A DNA stretch of 64,000 bases from Variovorax sp. Root318D1 (GCF_001424835.1 NZ_LMCQ01000003.1:494-64493); one strand, 5' to 3'; numbered from the stretch's first letter, positions 18,059-27,605 are shown. Translations and numbers: made by a program. The notes: a model not told the origin generated them from the letters alone.

Positions 18059-20008
18059 ATGACTTCCTGTGGTTCCCTTTCCCTCGGCCGTGTTCCCGCG
18101 CGCCGTCGCCGCCTTGCCTGCCTGCCGCTTGCGCTGGCCTCCGCTTTCGGCGGCATGGCGCTCTTCCAACTGCCGCTGGCGGCGCATGCGCAGCAAGTCG
18201 CAGCCGCCCCTTCGCTCGGGGAAACCGTGGTCACGGCCAACCGCACGCCGCAGCCGCTGTCGGATCTGGTTGCCGACGTATCGGTCGTCGACCGGCAGAC
18301 CATCGAGCGCAGCGGGGCGGTCGGCGTGGCCGACGTGCTGGCGCGCCTGCCCGGCATCGAGATCACGCGCAACGGCGGCGTGGGCAACACCACCAGCCTC
18401 TACATTCGCGGCGCGGAGACGCGCTTCACGGCCGTGTACGTCGATGGCGTGCGTGTCGACTCGCAATCGACCGGCGGCGCCGGCTGGGAGAGCATTCCCC
18501 TCTCGCAGATCGACCGCATCGAAGTGCTTCGCGGCCCGGCTGCCGCCGTGTATGGCTCCGACGCCGTGGGCGGCGTGATCCAGCTCTTCACCAAGCGCGG
18601 CGAAGAAGGCGTGTCACCCTATGCGGGCGTCGGCTTCGGCAGCCACGGCCTGCGCAAGGCCGAGGCCGGCGTGAGCGGAAAGTCCGGCGCGCTGGACTAT
18701 TCGCTGGGTGTTGCGCATGAGGAGAGCAGGGGCTTCAACGTGCAGCCTCTGGACAAGCGCACGCCCTCCAGAGACGGTTACACCAGCCCTGATCGCGATG
18801 GCTACCGCAGCAACTCCGGCAACCTGCGGCTCGGCTACCAGCTCACTCCCGACCAGCGGCTCGACGCCACGCTGCTCTACAGCGACATGGAAGCTGGCTA
18901 CGACGCACAGGTCAGCGCCAGGGCCCGCCCGCCGATCCAGTTCAGGAACGACATCGGCAACAACACGCTGCGCACGGCCGGGCTTTCGTGGTCGGCCAAG
19001 TGGAACGATGTGTACAGCACGCGCGTGCAGGTCACCGATTCGCAATCGGTCTACAAGACGCAGCCTTCGTTCTATCGCACCGAGACAAATCTGCGCGGCT
19101 ACCTGTTCCAGAACGAATTCCGCTTCGGCCCGCACCTGGTGACGGCCTCGCTCGAACGCCGCGAAGACGCGCTGGAAAACGCCCCGACCACCAGCAGCGG
19201 CCTGCTCTCCAGCAAGCGCTCGCAAGATGCGGTTTCGCTCGGCTACGGCTTCGTGCAAGGTGCGCATTCGCTTCAACTGCACGTGCGCCGCGACGACGAC
19301 AGCGAATTCGGCGGCAAGACCACCGGCAGCGCGGCCTACGGCTTCTCCATCACTCCCAAGCTGCGCGCCACCGTGTCGGCTGGAACGTCTTTCCGCGCGC
19401 CCACGCTATACCAGCGCTTCAGCGAATACGGTACGCCCAGCCTCAAGCCCGAGTCGGGCCGCAACGTCGAGCTGGGACTGCAGTACACCGATGGCGGCAC
19501 GCATGCGGGCATCGTCGTCTACCAGAACCGCGTCAACAACCTGATCGTGTTCGACGGTTCGGCCACCAACTGCCGCTCCGACTTCGGCTGCTATGCCAGT
19601 ACCGCGCGTGCCCGCTACCAGGGCGTGACGCTGTCGGGCGGGCATCGCATCGGCGACGTGACCTTGCGCGCATCGGCGGACTTCCAGGATCCGCGCGATT
19701 TGGACACCGACAACCTGCTGGCGCGCCGCGCCCGTCGACACGGCACGCTGGGCGCCGACTGGCGCGTGGCCGGCTGGACGCTGGGTGCCGAGATCCAATC
19801 GTCGAGCAAGCGCTTCGACGATGCGGCCAACACCCGCACCCTGGGCGGCTACACGGTGCTGAACCTGGTGGCCAGCACGCAGATCACGCGCGACATCGGC
19901 CTGGTGGCCCGCGTCGACAATGTGGGCGACAAGGACTACACGCTTGCACGCGGCTACGCTACCGGCGGCCGCAACGCTTACATCGGCCTGAAGTGGACAC
20001 CGCAATAA
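18059..20008 (+). CDS. btuB: TonB-dependent cobalamin receptor BtuB
   Basis: Outer-membrane beta-barrel that binds corrinoids and imports them using TonB energy. 649 residues against 614 in E. coli. A basic signal peptide (about 1-40, ending AAHAQQ) is followed by the TonB-box region GETVVTANR, a plug domain with the pattern RLPGIEITRNGGVGNTTSLY and LRGPAAAVYGSDAVGGVI, and the barrel ending in GLKWTPQ. Placement after a cobalamin riboswitch and before BtuF/C/D orthologues supports cobalamin rather than iron. The ATG at 18059 is preferred over an in-frame Met further upstream because it puts a signal peptide at the N terminus; it has no strong ribosome site. Confidence 0.94.
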   Translation: MTSCGSLSLGRVPARRRRLACLPLALASAFGGMALFQLPLAAHAQQVAAAPSLGETVVTANRTPQPLSDLVADVSVVDRQTIERSGAVGVADVLARLPGIEITRNGGVGNTTSLYIRGAETRFTAVYVDGVRVDSQSTGGAGWESIPLSQIDRIEVLRGPAAAVYGSDAVGGVIQLFTKRGEEGVSPYAGVGFGSHGLRKAEAGVSGKSGALDYSLGVAHEESRGFNVQPLDKRTPSRDGYTSPDRDGYRSNSGNLRLGYQLTPDQRLDATLLYSDMEAGYDAQVSARARPPIQFRNDIGNNTLRTAGLSWSAKWNDVYSTRVQVTDSQSVYKTQPSFYRTETNLRGYLFQNEFRFGPHLVTASLERREDALENAPTTSSGLLSSKRSQDAVSLGYGFVQGAHSLQLHVRRDDDSEFGGKTTGSAAYGFSITPKLRATVSAGTSFRAPTLYQRFSEYGTPSLKPESGRNVELGLQYTDGGTHAGIVVYQNRVNNLIVFDGSATNCRSDFGCYASTARARYQGVTLSGGHRIGDVTLRASADFQDPRDLDTDNLLARRARRHGTLGADWRVAGWTLGAEIQSSSKRFDDAANTRTLGGYTVLNLVASTQITRDIGLVARVDNVGDKDYTLARGYATGGRNAYIGLKWTPQ

Positions 20009-21417
20009 GCCAACCCGGGGCGAACGGCGCTACGAGTGTCGTGCATACCTGCGCCGCCGTGCTGGTGGCGGCGCCGGCTTCGGGGCAGGGCAAGACCACC
20101 GTGGCGGCCGCGCTGGCGCGGCTGCACGTGCGCCAGGGCCGTCGCGTGCGGGTCTTCAAGTGCGGCCCCGATTTTCTCGACCCGCACTGGCTGGCGCTCG
20201 CGAGCGGCGCGCCGGTGCACTCGCTCGACCTCTGGATGACAGGCGAGGCCGATTGCCGGCGGCGGCTGCATGCGGCAGCCGGCGAGGCCGACCTGCTGAT
20301 CGTCGAAGGCGTGATGGGCCTCTTCGACGGCACGCCGAGCGCGGCGGACCTGGCCGAGCGCTTCGGCCTGCCCGTGCTGGCCGTGATCGATGCGCAAGCC
20401 ATGGCCGGTACCTTCGGTGCGCTGGCTTACGGGTTGCAGAATTTCCGCCCCGCGCTGCCATGGGCCGGCGTGCTGGCCAACCGCGTGGCCGGCGAGCGGC
20501 ACGCCGCCATGCTCGAAGAAGCCCTGCGCGAACCGGCGCAATGGCTCGGCGCCTTGCCGCGTGGCGCCGATTTTTCATTGCCCGAGCGGCACCTGGGCCT
20601 CGTCGGGGCGCATGAACTCGGCGACGCGACGGCGCGGCTCGATGCGGCGGCCGATGCGCTCGCTGCAACGCCCCTCGGCCGGCGCGCGCTGCATGAATTG
20701 CCGCAGGTTCGCTTCGAGGCGCCCACAGTCGAGTCGGGGGCACTTGTCGACCGCTTGCTCGAAGGACGCACCATCGCCGTCGCGCGCGATGCGGCCTTTG
20801 CCTTCATCTATCCCGCCAACCTCGACGTGCTCGCGGCACTGGGTGCGCGGGTCGTTTTTTTCTCGCCGCTCGCCGGAGACGCGTTGCCCGCGTGCGATGC
20901 GGTCTGGCTTCCCGGCGGCTATCCCGAGCTGCATGCAAAGGCGCTCTCGGCCCGCACCGCGCTACGCGACGCGCTTGCCGCGCACGTCGCGGCGGGCAAG
21001 CCCGTATGGGCCGAATGCGGCGGCATGATGGCGCTGTTCGAAGAACTGCAAGCTGCCGACGGCGCAGCGCACCCGCTCTGGGGCCTGCTGCCCGGCCGCG
21101 TGACGATGCACAAGCGGCTGACTGCACTGGGTCCCCAGCAACTGCGCTTGGGTGCCCATGTTCTGCGTGGGCACACCTTCCACTATTCGAGCTGCGAAAC
21201 ATCGCTGGTGCCGGCCGCGTTCACAGCCAAGCCAGATGCGGCGGCGGCTGCGGGCGCACGCGCCGGCGAAGCCCTCTATGTGCACGGCCCGGTGCGTGCG
21301 AGCTATTTCCACGCGTGGTTCGCTTCCAGTCCCGAAGCGACCGCCAAACTGTTCGGCGCCGTACCCATCGAACTTGAACGCAAAACCCCGGAGGAAAATG
21401 CACATGCCCATGCTTGA
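19993..21417 (+). CDS. cobB: Cobyrinic acid a,c-diamide synthase
   Basis: Amidates the a and c acetate side chains of (hydrogeno)cobyrinic acid with glutamine and ATP. About 474 residues if it starts at GTG 19993, which overlaps btuB by 16 bases; a GTG at 20041 is the alternative, giving VHTCAAVLV. The N-terminal P-loop APASGQGKTTVAAAL is near residue 26, and the C-terminal class I glutamine amidotransferase domain has its Cys in WAECGGMMALF. The family block PGGYPELHA is also present. It shares a riboswitch-led operon with uptake genes. Confidence 0.93.
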   Translation: MDTAISQPGANGATSVVHTCAAVLVAAPASGQGKTTVAAALARLHVRQGRRVRVFKCGPDFLDPHWLALASGAPVHSLDLWMTGEADCRRRLHAAAGEADLLIVEGVMGLFDGTPSAADLAERFGLPVLAVIDAQAMAGTFGALAYGLQNFRPALPWAGVLANRVAGERHAAMLEEALREPAQWLGALPRGADFSLPERHLGLVGAHELGDATARLDAAADALAATPLGRRALHELPQVRFEAPTVESGALVDRLLEGRTIAVARDAAFAFIYPANLDVLAALGARVVFFSPLAGDALPACDAVWLPGGYPELHAKALSARTALRDALAAHVAAGKPVWAECGGMMALFEELQAADGAAHPLWGLLPGRVTMHKRLTALGPQQLRLGAHVLRGHTFHYSSCETSLVPAAFTAKPDAAAAAGARAGEALYVHGPVRASYFHAWFASSPEATAKLFGAVPIELERKTPEENAHAHA

Positions 21418-21985
21418 GCACGAACTCATCCTCGGCGGCCAGAAGAGCGGCAAGTCGCGGCGCGCCGAACAGCGCGCCATCGCCTGGCTGGCCGAAGCGC
21501 CCGCAACGCGGCGCGCCGTGCTCATTGCCACGGGCCAAGCCCACGACGACGAGATGCGCGAGCGCATCGCACGCCATCAGGCCGACCGCGCGCAGCGCGT
21601 GCCCGACATGCGCACCGTGGAAGAACCCGTCGAGCTGGCGCGCGAAATCGTCACCCAGAGTGCGGCCGACACGCTGGTGGTGATCGACTGCCTCACGCTC
21701 TGGCTCACCAACCTGCTGATGCCGCTGCGTTCCGAATCGGCGAGGCCGATCACGCGCACGCCGGCGACGCATGTCGCCATGCTGCTCGTCGCGCTGCGTG
21801 AAGCACGCGGACCGGTGGTGCTGGTCGGCAATGAGATCGGCCTGGGCGTGATTCCGCTTGGCGGCGAAACGCGGGCCTTCGTCGACGCGTTGGGCCGCCT
21901 CAACCAGGACGTGGCGGCCGCGTGCGGCCGGGTCACGCTGATGGTGGCCGGATTGCCGCTGACCTTGAAGGCGCCCGCCACATGA
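21404..21985 (+). CDS. cobU: Adenosylcobinamide kinase / adenosylcobinamide-phosphate guanylyltransferase
   Basis: Bifunctional enzyme (CobU, also called CobP) that phosphorylates adenosylcobinamide and then adds GMP to give adenosylcobinamide-GDP for nucleotide-loop assembly. 193 residues, usual size. The P-loop GGQKSGKSRRAE is near the N terminus, and the conserved GNEIGLGVIPLGGETRAFVD and LGRLNQDVAA blocks are near the C terminus. Of three closely spaced in-frame ATGs (21398, 21404, 21410), 21404 has the best spacing to GGAGG at 21390-21394. It overlaps the cobB stop by 14 bases and the btuF start by 4. Confidence 0.95.
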   Translation: MPMLEHELILGGQKSGKSRRAEQRAIAWLAEAPATRRAVLIATGQAHDDEMRERIARHQADRAQRVPDMRTVEEPVELAREIVTQSAADTLVVIDCLTLWLTNLLMPLRSESARPITRTPATHVAMLLVALREARGPVVLVGNEIGLGVIPLGGETRAFVDALGRLNQDVAAACGRVTLMVAGLPLTLKAPAT

Positions 21986-22851
21986 CAAAACACTGGATCC
22001 GATCTTTCTCGCTCGCCATCGGCCTGGGCGCTTTTGCGATGGCGGCGCATGCTCTCGACGTGGTCGACGAGCGCGGCGTGACGGTGAGCCTGCCGCAACC
22101 GCCGCAGCGCATCGTCACGCTCCTGCCGTCACTGACTGAAGGGGTTTGCGCACTGGGCGCATGTTCGCGGCTGGTGGGTACCGACAACTATTCCAACTCG
22201 CCGAACGCGGTGCTTGCCTTGCCTCGGCTGGGCGGCGGAATCGACCCCAATGTCGAAGCCATCGTCGCATTGCGGCCCGATGTGGTGCTGCTTGCCAAGT
22301 CGTCGCGCGTGACGCAGCGGCTCGAAGCGCTGGGCCTCAAGGTCGTGGTGCTCGAACCCAAGAGCCATGCCGACGTGCGGCGCGTGCTCGACAAGCTCGA
22401 CCAGGTGCTCGGCACCCACGAGGCTGCGAACATCTGGCGCGTGATCGATGCCAGCGTGTCGGCCGCGGCAGAGTCGCTGCCGGCCGCCGCGAAGGGGCAG
22501 CGCGTCTACTTCGAGGTCAACAGCGCGCCCTATGCGGCCGGCGAGTCTTCGTTCATCGGCGAGACGCTCACGCGCCTGGGCATGAAGAACATCGTGCCCG
22601 CGTCGCTCGGTCCGTTTCCCAAGCTCAACCCCGAGTACGTGGTTCGCGCCAATCCCGATCTCATCATGGTCAGCGTGCGCAGCGCCGCGGGCATGGAGCA
22701 GCGCCCGGGCTGGAGCGGCATTCGCGCCGTGCGCGAAGGGCGTATCTGCCGCTTCGATGCCGCGCAGGCCGACGTGCTCGTGCGCCCCGGTCCGCGCATG
22801 GACGAGGCCGCGAGGCTCATGGCCCGATGCATCGCGGAGAAAGCCGGTTGA
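21982..22851 (+). CDS. btuF: Cobalamin ABC transporter periplasmic binding protein BtuF
   Basis: 289 residues. A Sec signal peptide (about 1-23, ending MAAHA) precedes a helical-backbone type (class III) binding protein with the opening QPPQRIVTLLPSLTEGVCALGA, a block typical of BtuF and haem/siderophore receptors. VALRPDVVLLAKSSR also fits the family. It starts 4 bases inside cobU (ATGA overlap) and is followed directly by the matching permease and ATPase, so it delivers the corrinoid passed by BtuB to BtuC/D. Confidence 0.92.
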   Translation: MTKHWIRSFSLAIGLGAFAMAAHALDVVDERGVTVSLPQPPQRIVTLLPSLTEGVCALGACSRLVGTDNYSNSPNAVLALPRLGGGIDPNVEAIVALRPDVVLLAKSSRVTQRLEALGLKVVVLEPKSHADVRRVLDKLDQVLGTHEAANIWRVIDASVSAAAESLPAAAKGQRVYFEVNSAPYAAGESSFIGETLTRLGMKNIVPASLGPFPKLNPEYVVRANPDLIMVSVRSAAGMEQRPGWSGIRAVREGRICRFDAAQADVLVRPGPRMDEAARLMARCIAEKAG

Positions 22852-22865
22852 GCCGCGCGAATCTC

Positions 22866-23876
22866 ATGCACACGCACCATCGGCGCCGCGTCTGGCTCTT
22901 CGGCATCGCCCTGTTGGGCGTGGGCAGCGCATTGGCGGTTTTCGGACTGGGCATCGGCAGCACTGGCTTTCAGAGCCTGCTGGCGGCGCGGCACGATGCG
23001 GTGGCGCTGCAAATCGTCTGGGACATCCGGCTGCCGCGCACGCTCGGCGCGTGGCTTGCGGGTGCACTGCTCGGCCTCGCGGGTTCGGTGGCCCAGGGGC
23101 TGTTCCGCAATCCGCTGGCCGATCCCTACCTGCTCGGCAGCGCTTCGGGCGCGTCGCTGGGCGTGGCCGTGGCGCTCATGCTGTTCGGCGGTTCGGCCGC
23201 CAGCATGCAATGGGCGATGCGCCTCGGGCTCACTGGAGCGGCTTTCGTGGGCGCGGTATGCGCGGTGATGCTCACGCTGATGCTGGCGCGCGGGGTGCAG
23301 CAGACCTTGCGGCTGCTGCTCGCGGGCGTGATCGTCGGCGTGGTGCTCGGTGCCGCCAAGGACCTGATCACCATCGCCTCGGCCGACATCCTGCAGGCGC
23401 TGCAGGGTTTCATCCTGGGCAGCACCGGCCTGGTCGGCTGGAGCGCGTGCGCCGTGATGGCCGCGGTCGGCGCGGCCTGCCTGCTGCTGGCCTGGGCACT
23501 CGCGCCGGTGCTCGACGGACTTGCGCTCGGAGAAGCGACGGCCCGCAGCCTGGGCCTCCCGCTGGGTGCGATGCGCGCCGCATTGGTGGTGGTGCTCGCA
23601 TTGGCCACCGGCGCGGCTGTGGCGCAGACCGGCTTGATCGCTTTCGTGGGCCTGGCCGCGCCGCATCTCGTGCGCTCCGTGGTCAAGACCACGCACGCCG
23701 GTTTGATCGTGCTGTCGGCTGCTATGGGCGGCTTGCTGCTGATGGCCGCCGACCTGCTGGCGCGCTGGCTCATCGCGCCGCAGGAACTGCCCGTGGGTGT
23801 GCTCACGGCCGTGCTCGGCGGCAGCTATTTGCTGTGGCTGATGCACAGGCGCGGCGCGCGAGGGGGCGTGGCATGA
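22866..23876 (+). CDS. btuC: Cobalamin ABC transporter permease BtuC (FecCD family)
   Basis: 336 residues, about ten membrane helices. The FecCD family blocks are clear: DIRLPRTLGAWLAGALLGLAGSVAQGLFRNPLADPYLLG near residues 54-92 and a C-terminal QTGLIAFVGLAAPHLVRS followed by a helix with LLLMAADLLARWLIAPQELPVGVLTAVLG. The ATG at 22866 is used; a TTG six codons earlier is an alternative. Order btuF-btuC-btuD with overlaps gives a complete inner-membrane importer. Confidence 0.93.
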   Translation: MHTHHRRRVWLFGIALLGVGSALAVFGLGIGSTGFQSLLAARHDAVALQIVWDIRLPRTLGAWLAGALLGLAGSVAQGLFRNPLADPYLLGSASGASLGVAVALMLFGGSAASMQWAMRLGLTGAAFVGAVCAVMLTLMLARGVQQTLRLLLAGVIVGVVLGAAKDLITIASADILQALQGFILGSTGLVGWSACAVMAAVGAACLLLAWALAPVLDGLALGEATARSLGLPLGAMRAALVVVLALATGAAVAQTGLIAFVGLAAPHLVRSVVKTTHAGLIVLSAAMGGLLLMAADLLARWLIAPQELPVGVLTAVLGGSYLLWLMHRRGARGGVA

Positions 23877-24655
23877 GCGGTAATTTCTCCGCACTCGAAG
23901 CGCGAGGCGTGAGCGCCACGCTCGGCACTGCCGAGGTGCTGCACGGCATCGACCTGAAGCTGGGCGCCGCGCGCTGGACCAGCATCGTCGGGCCGAACGG
24001 CGCGGGCAAGTCGACCTTGCTCAAGGCGCTGGCGGGGTTGCTCCCGCATCGCGGCGATGTCTTTCTCTTCGGCGAACCCTCGACCAAGGTGCCGGGCCGC
24101 GTTCGCGCACAGCGCCTGTCGTGGCTCGGCCAGAGCGGCGCGGCGGGCGAGGGCAGTGCCGACGACCTGATGGTCTACGACATTGCCATGCTCGGACGCC
24201 TGCCGCACCAGCGTTGGCTCGCTGCGCCGAGCAAGGACGACCGCGAGGCGGTAGAGCGCGCGCTGCGCAGCACCCAGGCCTGGGAGTGGCGCGAACGGCC
24301 GCTGGGCCAGCTTTCGGGCGGCGAGCGCCAGCGCGTGCTGCTCGCCCGTGCGCTGGCCGTGGAAGCCGAACTGCTGCTGATGGACGAGCCCCTCGCCAAC
24401 CTCGATCCGCCGCACCAGGCCGACTGGATGCAGACCACGCGCGCGCTGGTGGCCGGAGGCCGCACCGTGGTCAGCGTGCTGCACGAACTCCCGATGGCGC
24501 TGGCCGCCGACGAACTGGTGGTAATGAACCACGGCCGCGTGGTGCACCATGGCGGCAGCAGCGACCCGGCCACCCACGCCGCGCTCGAAGAGGTGTTCGA
24601 CCATCGCATCCGCGTGCACCGCGTGGCCGATCAATGGATCGCGCTGCCGAACTGA
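23873..24655 (+). CDS. btuD: Cobalamin ABC transporter ATPase BtuD
   Basis: 260 residues, cytoplasmic ATP-binding subunit. Walker A GPNGAGKST near residue 41, signature LSGGERQRVLLARAL near residue 143, Walker B LLLMDEPLANLDPPHQ near residue 168, and switch His in VLHELPM. It starts 4 bases inside btuC (ATGA) and completes the importer with btuF and btuC. Similar ATPases serve iron-siderophore systems, but the riboswitch-led operon supports cobalamin. Confidence 0.93.
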   Translation: MSGNFSALEARGVSATLGTAEVLHGIDLKLGAARWTSIVGPNGAGKSTLLKALAGLLPHRGDVFLFGEPSTKVPGRVRAQRLSWLGQSGAAGEGSADDLMVYDIAMLGRLPHQRWLAAPSKDDREAVERALRSTQAWEWRERPLGQLSGGERQRVLLARALAVEAELLLMDEPLANLDPPHQADWMQTTRALVAGGRTVVSVLHELPMALAADELVVMNHGRVVHHGGSSDPATHAALEEVFDHRIRVHRVADQWIALPN

Positions 24656-24684
24656 CGAACATCAACACAAGGCCTACATAAATC

Positions 24685-25254
24685 ATGCAAATCGAAACTC
24701 CCCCCACCGAAAAGCCGTACGAAAAGTCCGAGGGCGAACGCCGCGGCATCGTCATCGTCAACACCGGCGACGGCAAGGGCAAGAGCACCGCGGCCTTCGG
24801 CCTGGCTCTGCGCGCGCACGGCCGCGGCAAGGCGGTGAAGATTTACCAGTTCATGAAAGTGCCCTCGGCGCGTTTCGGCGAGCACCGCATGTTCGAGCAG
24901 ATCGGCATTCCGATCGAAGGCCTGGGCGACGGCTTCAGCTGGAAGAGCCAGGACCTCGAGCACTCGGCCCAATTGGCGCGCGACGGCTGGGAAAAAGCCA
25001 GGGCGGCCATTCTTTCGGGTGAATTCTTCCTGGTGGTGCTCGATGAGATCACCTATCCGCTGATCTACGGCTGGCTCCCGCTCGAAGGCGTGCTCGAAAC
25101 GCTGCGCGAGCGGCCCAAGCACGTGCACGTGGTGCTCACCGGCCGCCGCTGCCCGCCGGAGATCGTCGAGCTGGCCGACACCGTGACCGAAATGGCCATG
25201 GTCAAGCACGCCTTCAAGGCCGGTATTCCGGCGCAGCGCGGCATCGAGGACTGA
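24685..25254 (+). CDS. cobO: Cob(I)yrinic acid a,c-diamide adenosyltransferase
   Basis: Transfers adenosyl from ATP to cobalt(I) corrinoids (CobO/BtuR/CobA type). 189 residues. The P-loop [19 protein letters not shown] is near residue 31, and the later blocks [13 protein letters not shown] and [23 protein letters not shown] are those of the CobA/BtuR family. It acts in the cytoplasm on corrinoids made or imported by this operon, 29 bases after btuD. Confidence 0.96.
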   Translation: MQIETPPTEKPYEKSEGERRGIVIVNTGDGKGKSTAAFGLALRAHGRGKAVKIYQFMKVPSARFGEHRMFEQIGIPIEGLGDGFSWKSQDLEHSAQLARDGWEKARAAILSGEFFLVVLDEITYPLIYGWLPLEGVLETLRERPKHVHVVLTGRRCPPEIVELADTVTEMAMVKHAFKAGIPAQRGIED

Positions 25255-25258
25255 GCTG

Positions 25259-26200
25259 TTGGCTGCCGTTGCAGCCCTGTGGCTTGCCCTGGCCATCGAC
25301 CGCTGGCTGGGCGAACCCGCTGCGCGCTGGCATCCCGTGGTGTGGATGGGGCGCTACCTCGGCTGGATCGGTTCCCGCGCGGCCCCGCATGCGGCTGATG
25401 CGAGGCCGCGCGACCTGCCGCTCTTTCTTGCCGGCGGGCTGGCCTGGGGCGTTGGCGCGATGCTGTCTGGCGCACTGGCGCTGGCATTGCAGGAAAGCGC
25501 CGCGCTATGGCTGCCCGGGTGGGCTGCAGCCCTGGTGCTGGGCCTCGCGTTCAAGCCGCTCTTCGCATGGCGCATGCTGCGCACTGAAGTGCTTGCGGTC
25601 GAGTCCGCATTGGGGGTGTCGCTCGAAGCCGGCCGCGCGCAACTCGCGCGGCTGGTGAGCCGCGATGTCTCCGTGCTCAACGAACGCGAGGTGCGCGAAA
25701 GCGCCATCGAATCATTGGCCGAGAACCTCAACGATTCGCTCGTGGCGCCGTTGTTCTGGTTCGTGCTGCTGGGCTTGCCGGGCGCGGCTGTCTATCGCTT
25801 CGCCAACACGGCCGATGCCATGTGGGGCTATCGCGGCGAGCGCAATGGCCGCGAATGGACCTGGTTCGGCAAATGGGCCGCGCGGGCCGACGATGTGCTC
25901 TCCTGGCTGCCGGCGCGGCTCACGGCCTTGCTGCTCGCGCTCGCGGCATGGCAATGGCCTATGGGCATGGCGCGCGAGGCGCGCCGCACCCCGTCGCCCA
26001 ACAGCGGCTGGCCGATGGCGGCCATGGCGCTGCTGCTTGGTGTGCGGCTCGCCAAGCCGGAGGTTTATGTCTTGAATGCCGAAGGCCGGCCGGCCGAAGC
26101 GGCCGATACGAATCGCGCTGCGCAGCTGGGCGGCAGGGCGGTGCTTGTGCTGGCCGTGTGTGCATCATTGGCGATCTTCGCGATCACGAGACCGGCATGA
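25259..26200 (+). CDS. cobD: Adenosylcobinamide-phosphate synthase
   Basis: Integral membrane protein (CobD, called CbiB in enterics) that attaches aminopropanol or its phosphate to adenosylcobyric acid. 313 residues with about five membrane segments. Family blocks: LALAIDRWLGEPAARWHPVVWMG at the N terminus and SIAESLAENLNDSLVAPLFWF-like sequence (ESAIESLAENLNDSLVAP) in the middle. The start appears to be TTG at 25259, 4 bases after the cobO stop; no closer ATG exists. The gene ends in a 4-base overlap with the next gene. Confidence 0.93.
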   Translation: MAAVAALWLALAIDRWLGEPAARWHPVVWMGRYLGWIGSRAAPHAADARPRDLPLFLAGGLAWGVGAMLSGALALALQESAALWLPGWAAALVLGLAFKPLFAWRMLRTEVLAVESALGVSLEAGRAQLARLVSRDVSVLNEREVRESAIESLAENLNDSLVAPLFWFVLLGLPGAAVYRFANTADAMWGYRGERNGREWTWFGKWAARADDVLSWLPARLTALLLALAAWQWPMGMAREARRTPSPNSGWPMAAMALLLGVRLAKPEVYVLNAEGRPAEAADTNRAAQLGGRAVLVLAVCASLAIFAITRPA

Positions 26201-27225
26201 CAGAGGAAGATGAAACCTTCGAAGCTGCGGTGCATGGCGGGCCGGACGAGGGCGGCACCCCTTGGCACGATTTTTCGACCAACGGCAATGCCACGGGATC
26301 GTGCCCGGCTGTGCTGTCGGCGCTGCGCGCGGCGGACGCGGCCCACTATCCAGACCCCAGCTATGCAAAGCTGCGCGGCGCGCTGGCGAAGTTTCATGGC
26401 GTGACGCCGGAGCGCGTCGTGATCGCGGCCAGCGCAAGCGAATTCATCCATCGCATCAGCGCCGCCTTCGCGCAGGGCGGTGGCCGCGAGGCTTGGCTGC
26501 CTCTGCACAGCTACGGCGACTACGAGCGTACGGCCTTGGCCTGGGGCCTGCAAGTGCTGCGGTCGCCCGAGCCGCGCGACGCTGCAGCGCTGCGCTGGTG
26601 TTGCGAGCCCTCGAGTCCGCTTGGCCAATCTCAGCCCGATCTCGCGTTGCATGCCAGAGCGGATGGCGGCCTCTGCGTGCTTGACCTGGCCTATGAACCG
26701 CTGCGTCTCGAAGGCGCTGCATCGCTCGATGCGGCCGAGCGAAACCGCGTGTGGCAGCTGTGGACGCCCAACAAGGCGATGGGCCTCACCGGCGTTCGCG
26801 CGGCCTACGCCATCGCACCCGACGGCGGAGCGGCCGTGCCAATGTTGAAGCGTCTCGCACGCCTGGCCCCGTCATGGCCGGTCGGTGCCCACGGCGTGGC
26901 ATTGCTCGAAACCTGGATCGGCACCGAAGCCCAGGCCTGGCTCGCGCAGAGCCTGCACGCCCTGCGGGCTTGGAAGGCGCAGCAGCGAACCCTCTGCGAA
27001 TCGCTGGGGTGGCAATGCCTGCCGGGCGATGCCAACTTCTTCTGCGCGCGCACCGATGCGCCTTACCCGCGGTTCGCCGCGGCCCTGCGCGCCGAAGGCA
27101 TCAAGCTGCGCGACTGCGCATCCTTCGGCCTGCCGGGGTTCGTCCGCCTGGGCGTTCTGCCGCCGCAGAGCCAGCAGGCGCTGAAAGAAGCCTGGACGCG
27201 CGCCGTCGCCTCGGCCGAACATTGA
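26197..27225 (+). CDS. cobC: Threonine-phosphate decarboxylase (CobC/CobD-type PLP enzyme)
   Basis: PLP-dependent enzyme that makes (R)-1-aminopropan-2-yl phosphate from threonine phosphate for the cobalamin nucleotide loop. 342 residues. Aminotransferase class I/II fold with FSTNGNATGSCPAVLSAL near the N terminus, the cofactor-binding Asp in CVLDLAYEPL, and the Schiff-base Lys in WTPNKAMGLTGVR. It directly precedes aminopropanol use by CobD and overlaps it by 4 bases. This is the Pseudomonas-style cobC; it is not the phosphatase of the same name at 40465. Confidence 0.88.
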   Translation: MTEEDETFEAAVHGGPDEGGTPWHDFSTNGNATGSCPAVLSALRAADAAHYPDPSYAKLRGALAKFHGVTPERVVIAASASEFIHRISAAFAQGGGREAWLPLHSYGDYERTALAWGLQVLRSPEPRDAAALRWCCEPSSPLGQSQPDLALHARADGGLCVLDLAYEPLRLEGAASLDAAERNRVWQLWTPNKAMGLTGVRAAYAIAPDGGAAVPMLKRLARLAPSWPVGAHGVALLETWIGTEAQAWLAQSLHALRAWKAQQRTLCESLGWQCLPGDANFFCARTDAPYPRFAAALRAEGIKLRDCASFGLPGFVRLGVLPPQSQQALKEAWTRAVASAEH

Positions 27226-27251
27226 AGGTCAATCCATCGCAGGACATCCGC

Positions 27252-27605
27252 ATGCTCTACGCCATCACCACGCTCTTTCTTTGCCAACTGGCCGGTGAAC
27301 TGCTCGTGCAGTGGCTGGGCCTGCCGATCCCGGGTCCGTTGATCGGCATGCTGTTGCTCTTCATCGTGCTGCTCGTTCGCGGCCGCGTGCCCGACGCGTT
27401 GAGCGAGACCTCGGGCCATCTGCTGCGCAACCTCATGCTGCTGTTCATTCCCGCCGTGACCGGGGTCATGCTGCATTTCGAGCGGGTAGGGCGCGAATGG
27501 CTTCCGTTCCTGGCGGCCGGCATCGTGGGGGCGGCCTTCACCATGACCGTGACCGCGCTCACCCTGCGCTGGATGATCCGCGTCACGGGTAAGGACGCGG
27601 AATGA
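27252..27605 (+). CDS. CidA/LrgA-family holin-like protein
   Basis: 117 residues with four hydrophobic segments. The family signature is present: LAGELLVQWLGLPIPGPLIGMLLLFI near the N terminus and NLMLLFIPAVTGVMLHF in the middle. CidA/LrgA proteins act with the paired CidB/LrgB protein, which overlaps by 4 bases here. In other bacteria the pair affects murein hydrolase activity, cell death and, for LrgAB, pyruvate or glycolate transport; the role here is unknown. It begins 26 bases after cobC, possibly read through from the B12 operon. Confidence 0.88.
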   Translation: MLYAITTLFLCQLAGELLVQWLGLPIPGPLIGMLLLFIVLLVRGRVPDALSETSGHLLRNLMLLFIPAVTGVMLHFERVGREWLPFLAAGIVGAAFTMTVTALTLRWMIRVTGKDAE

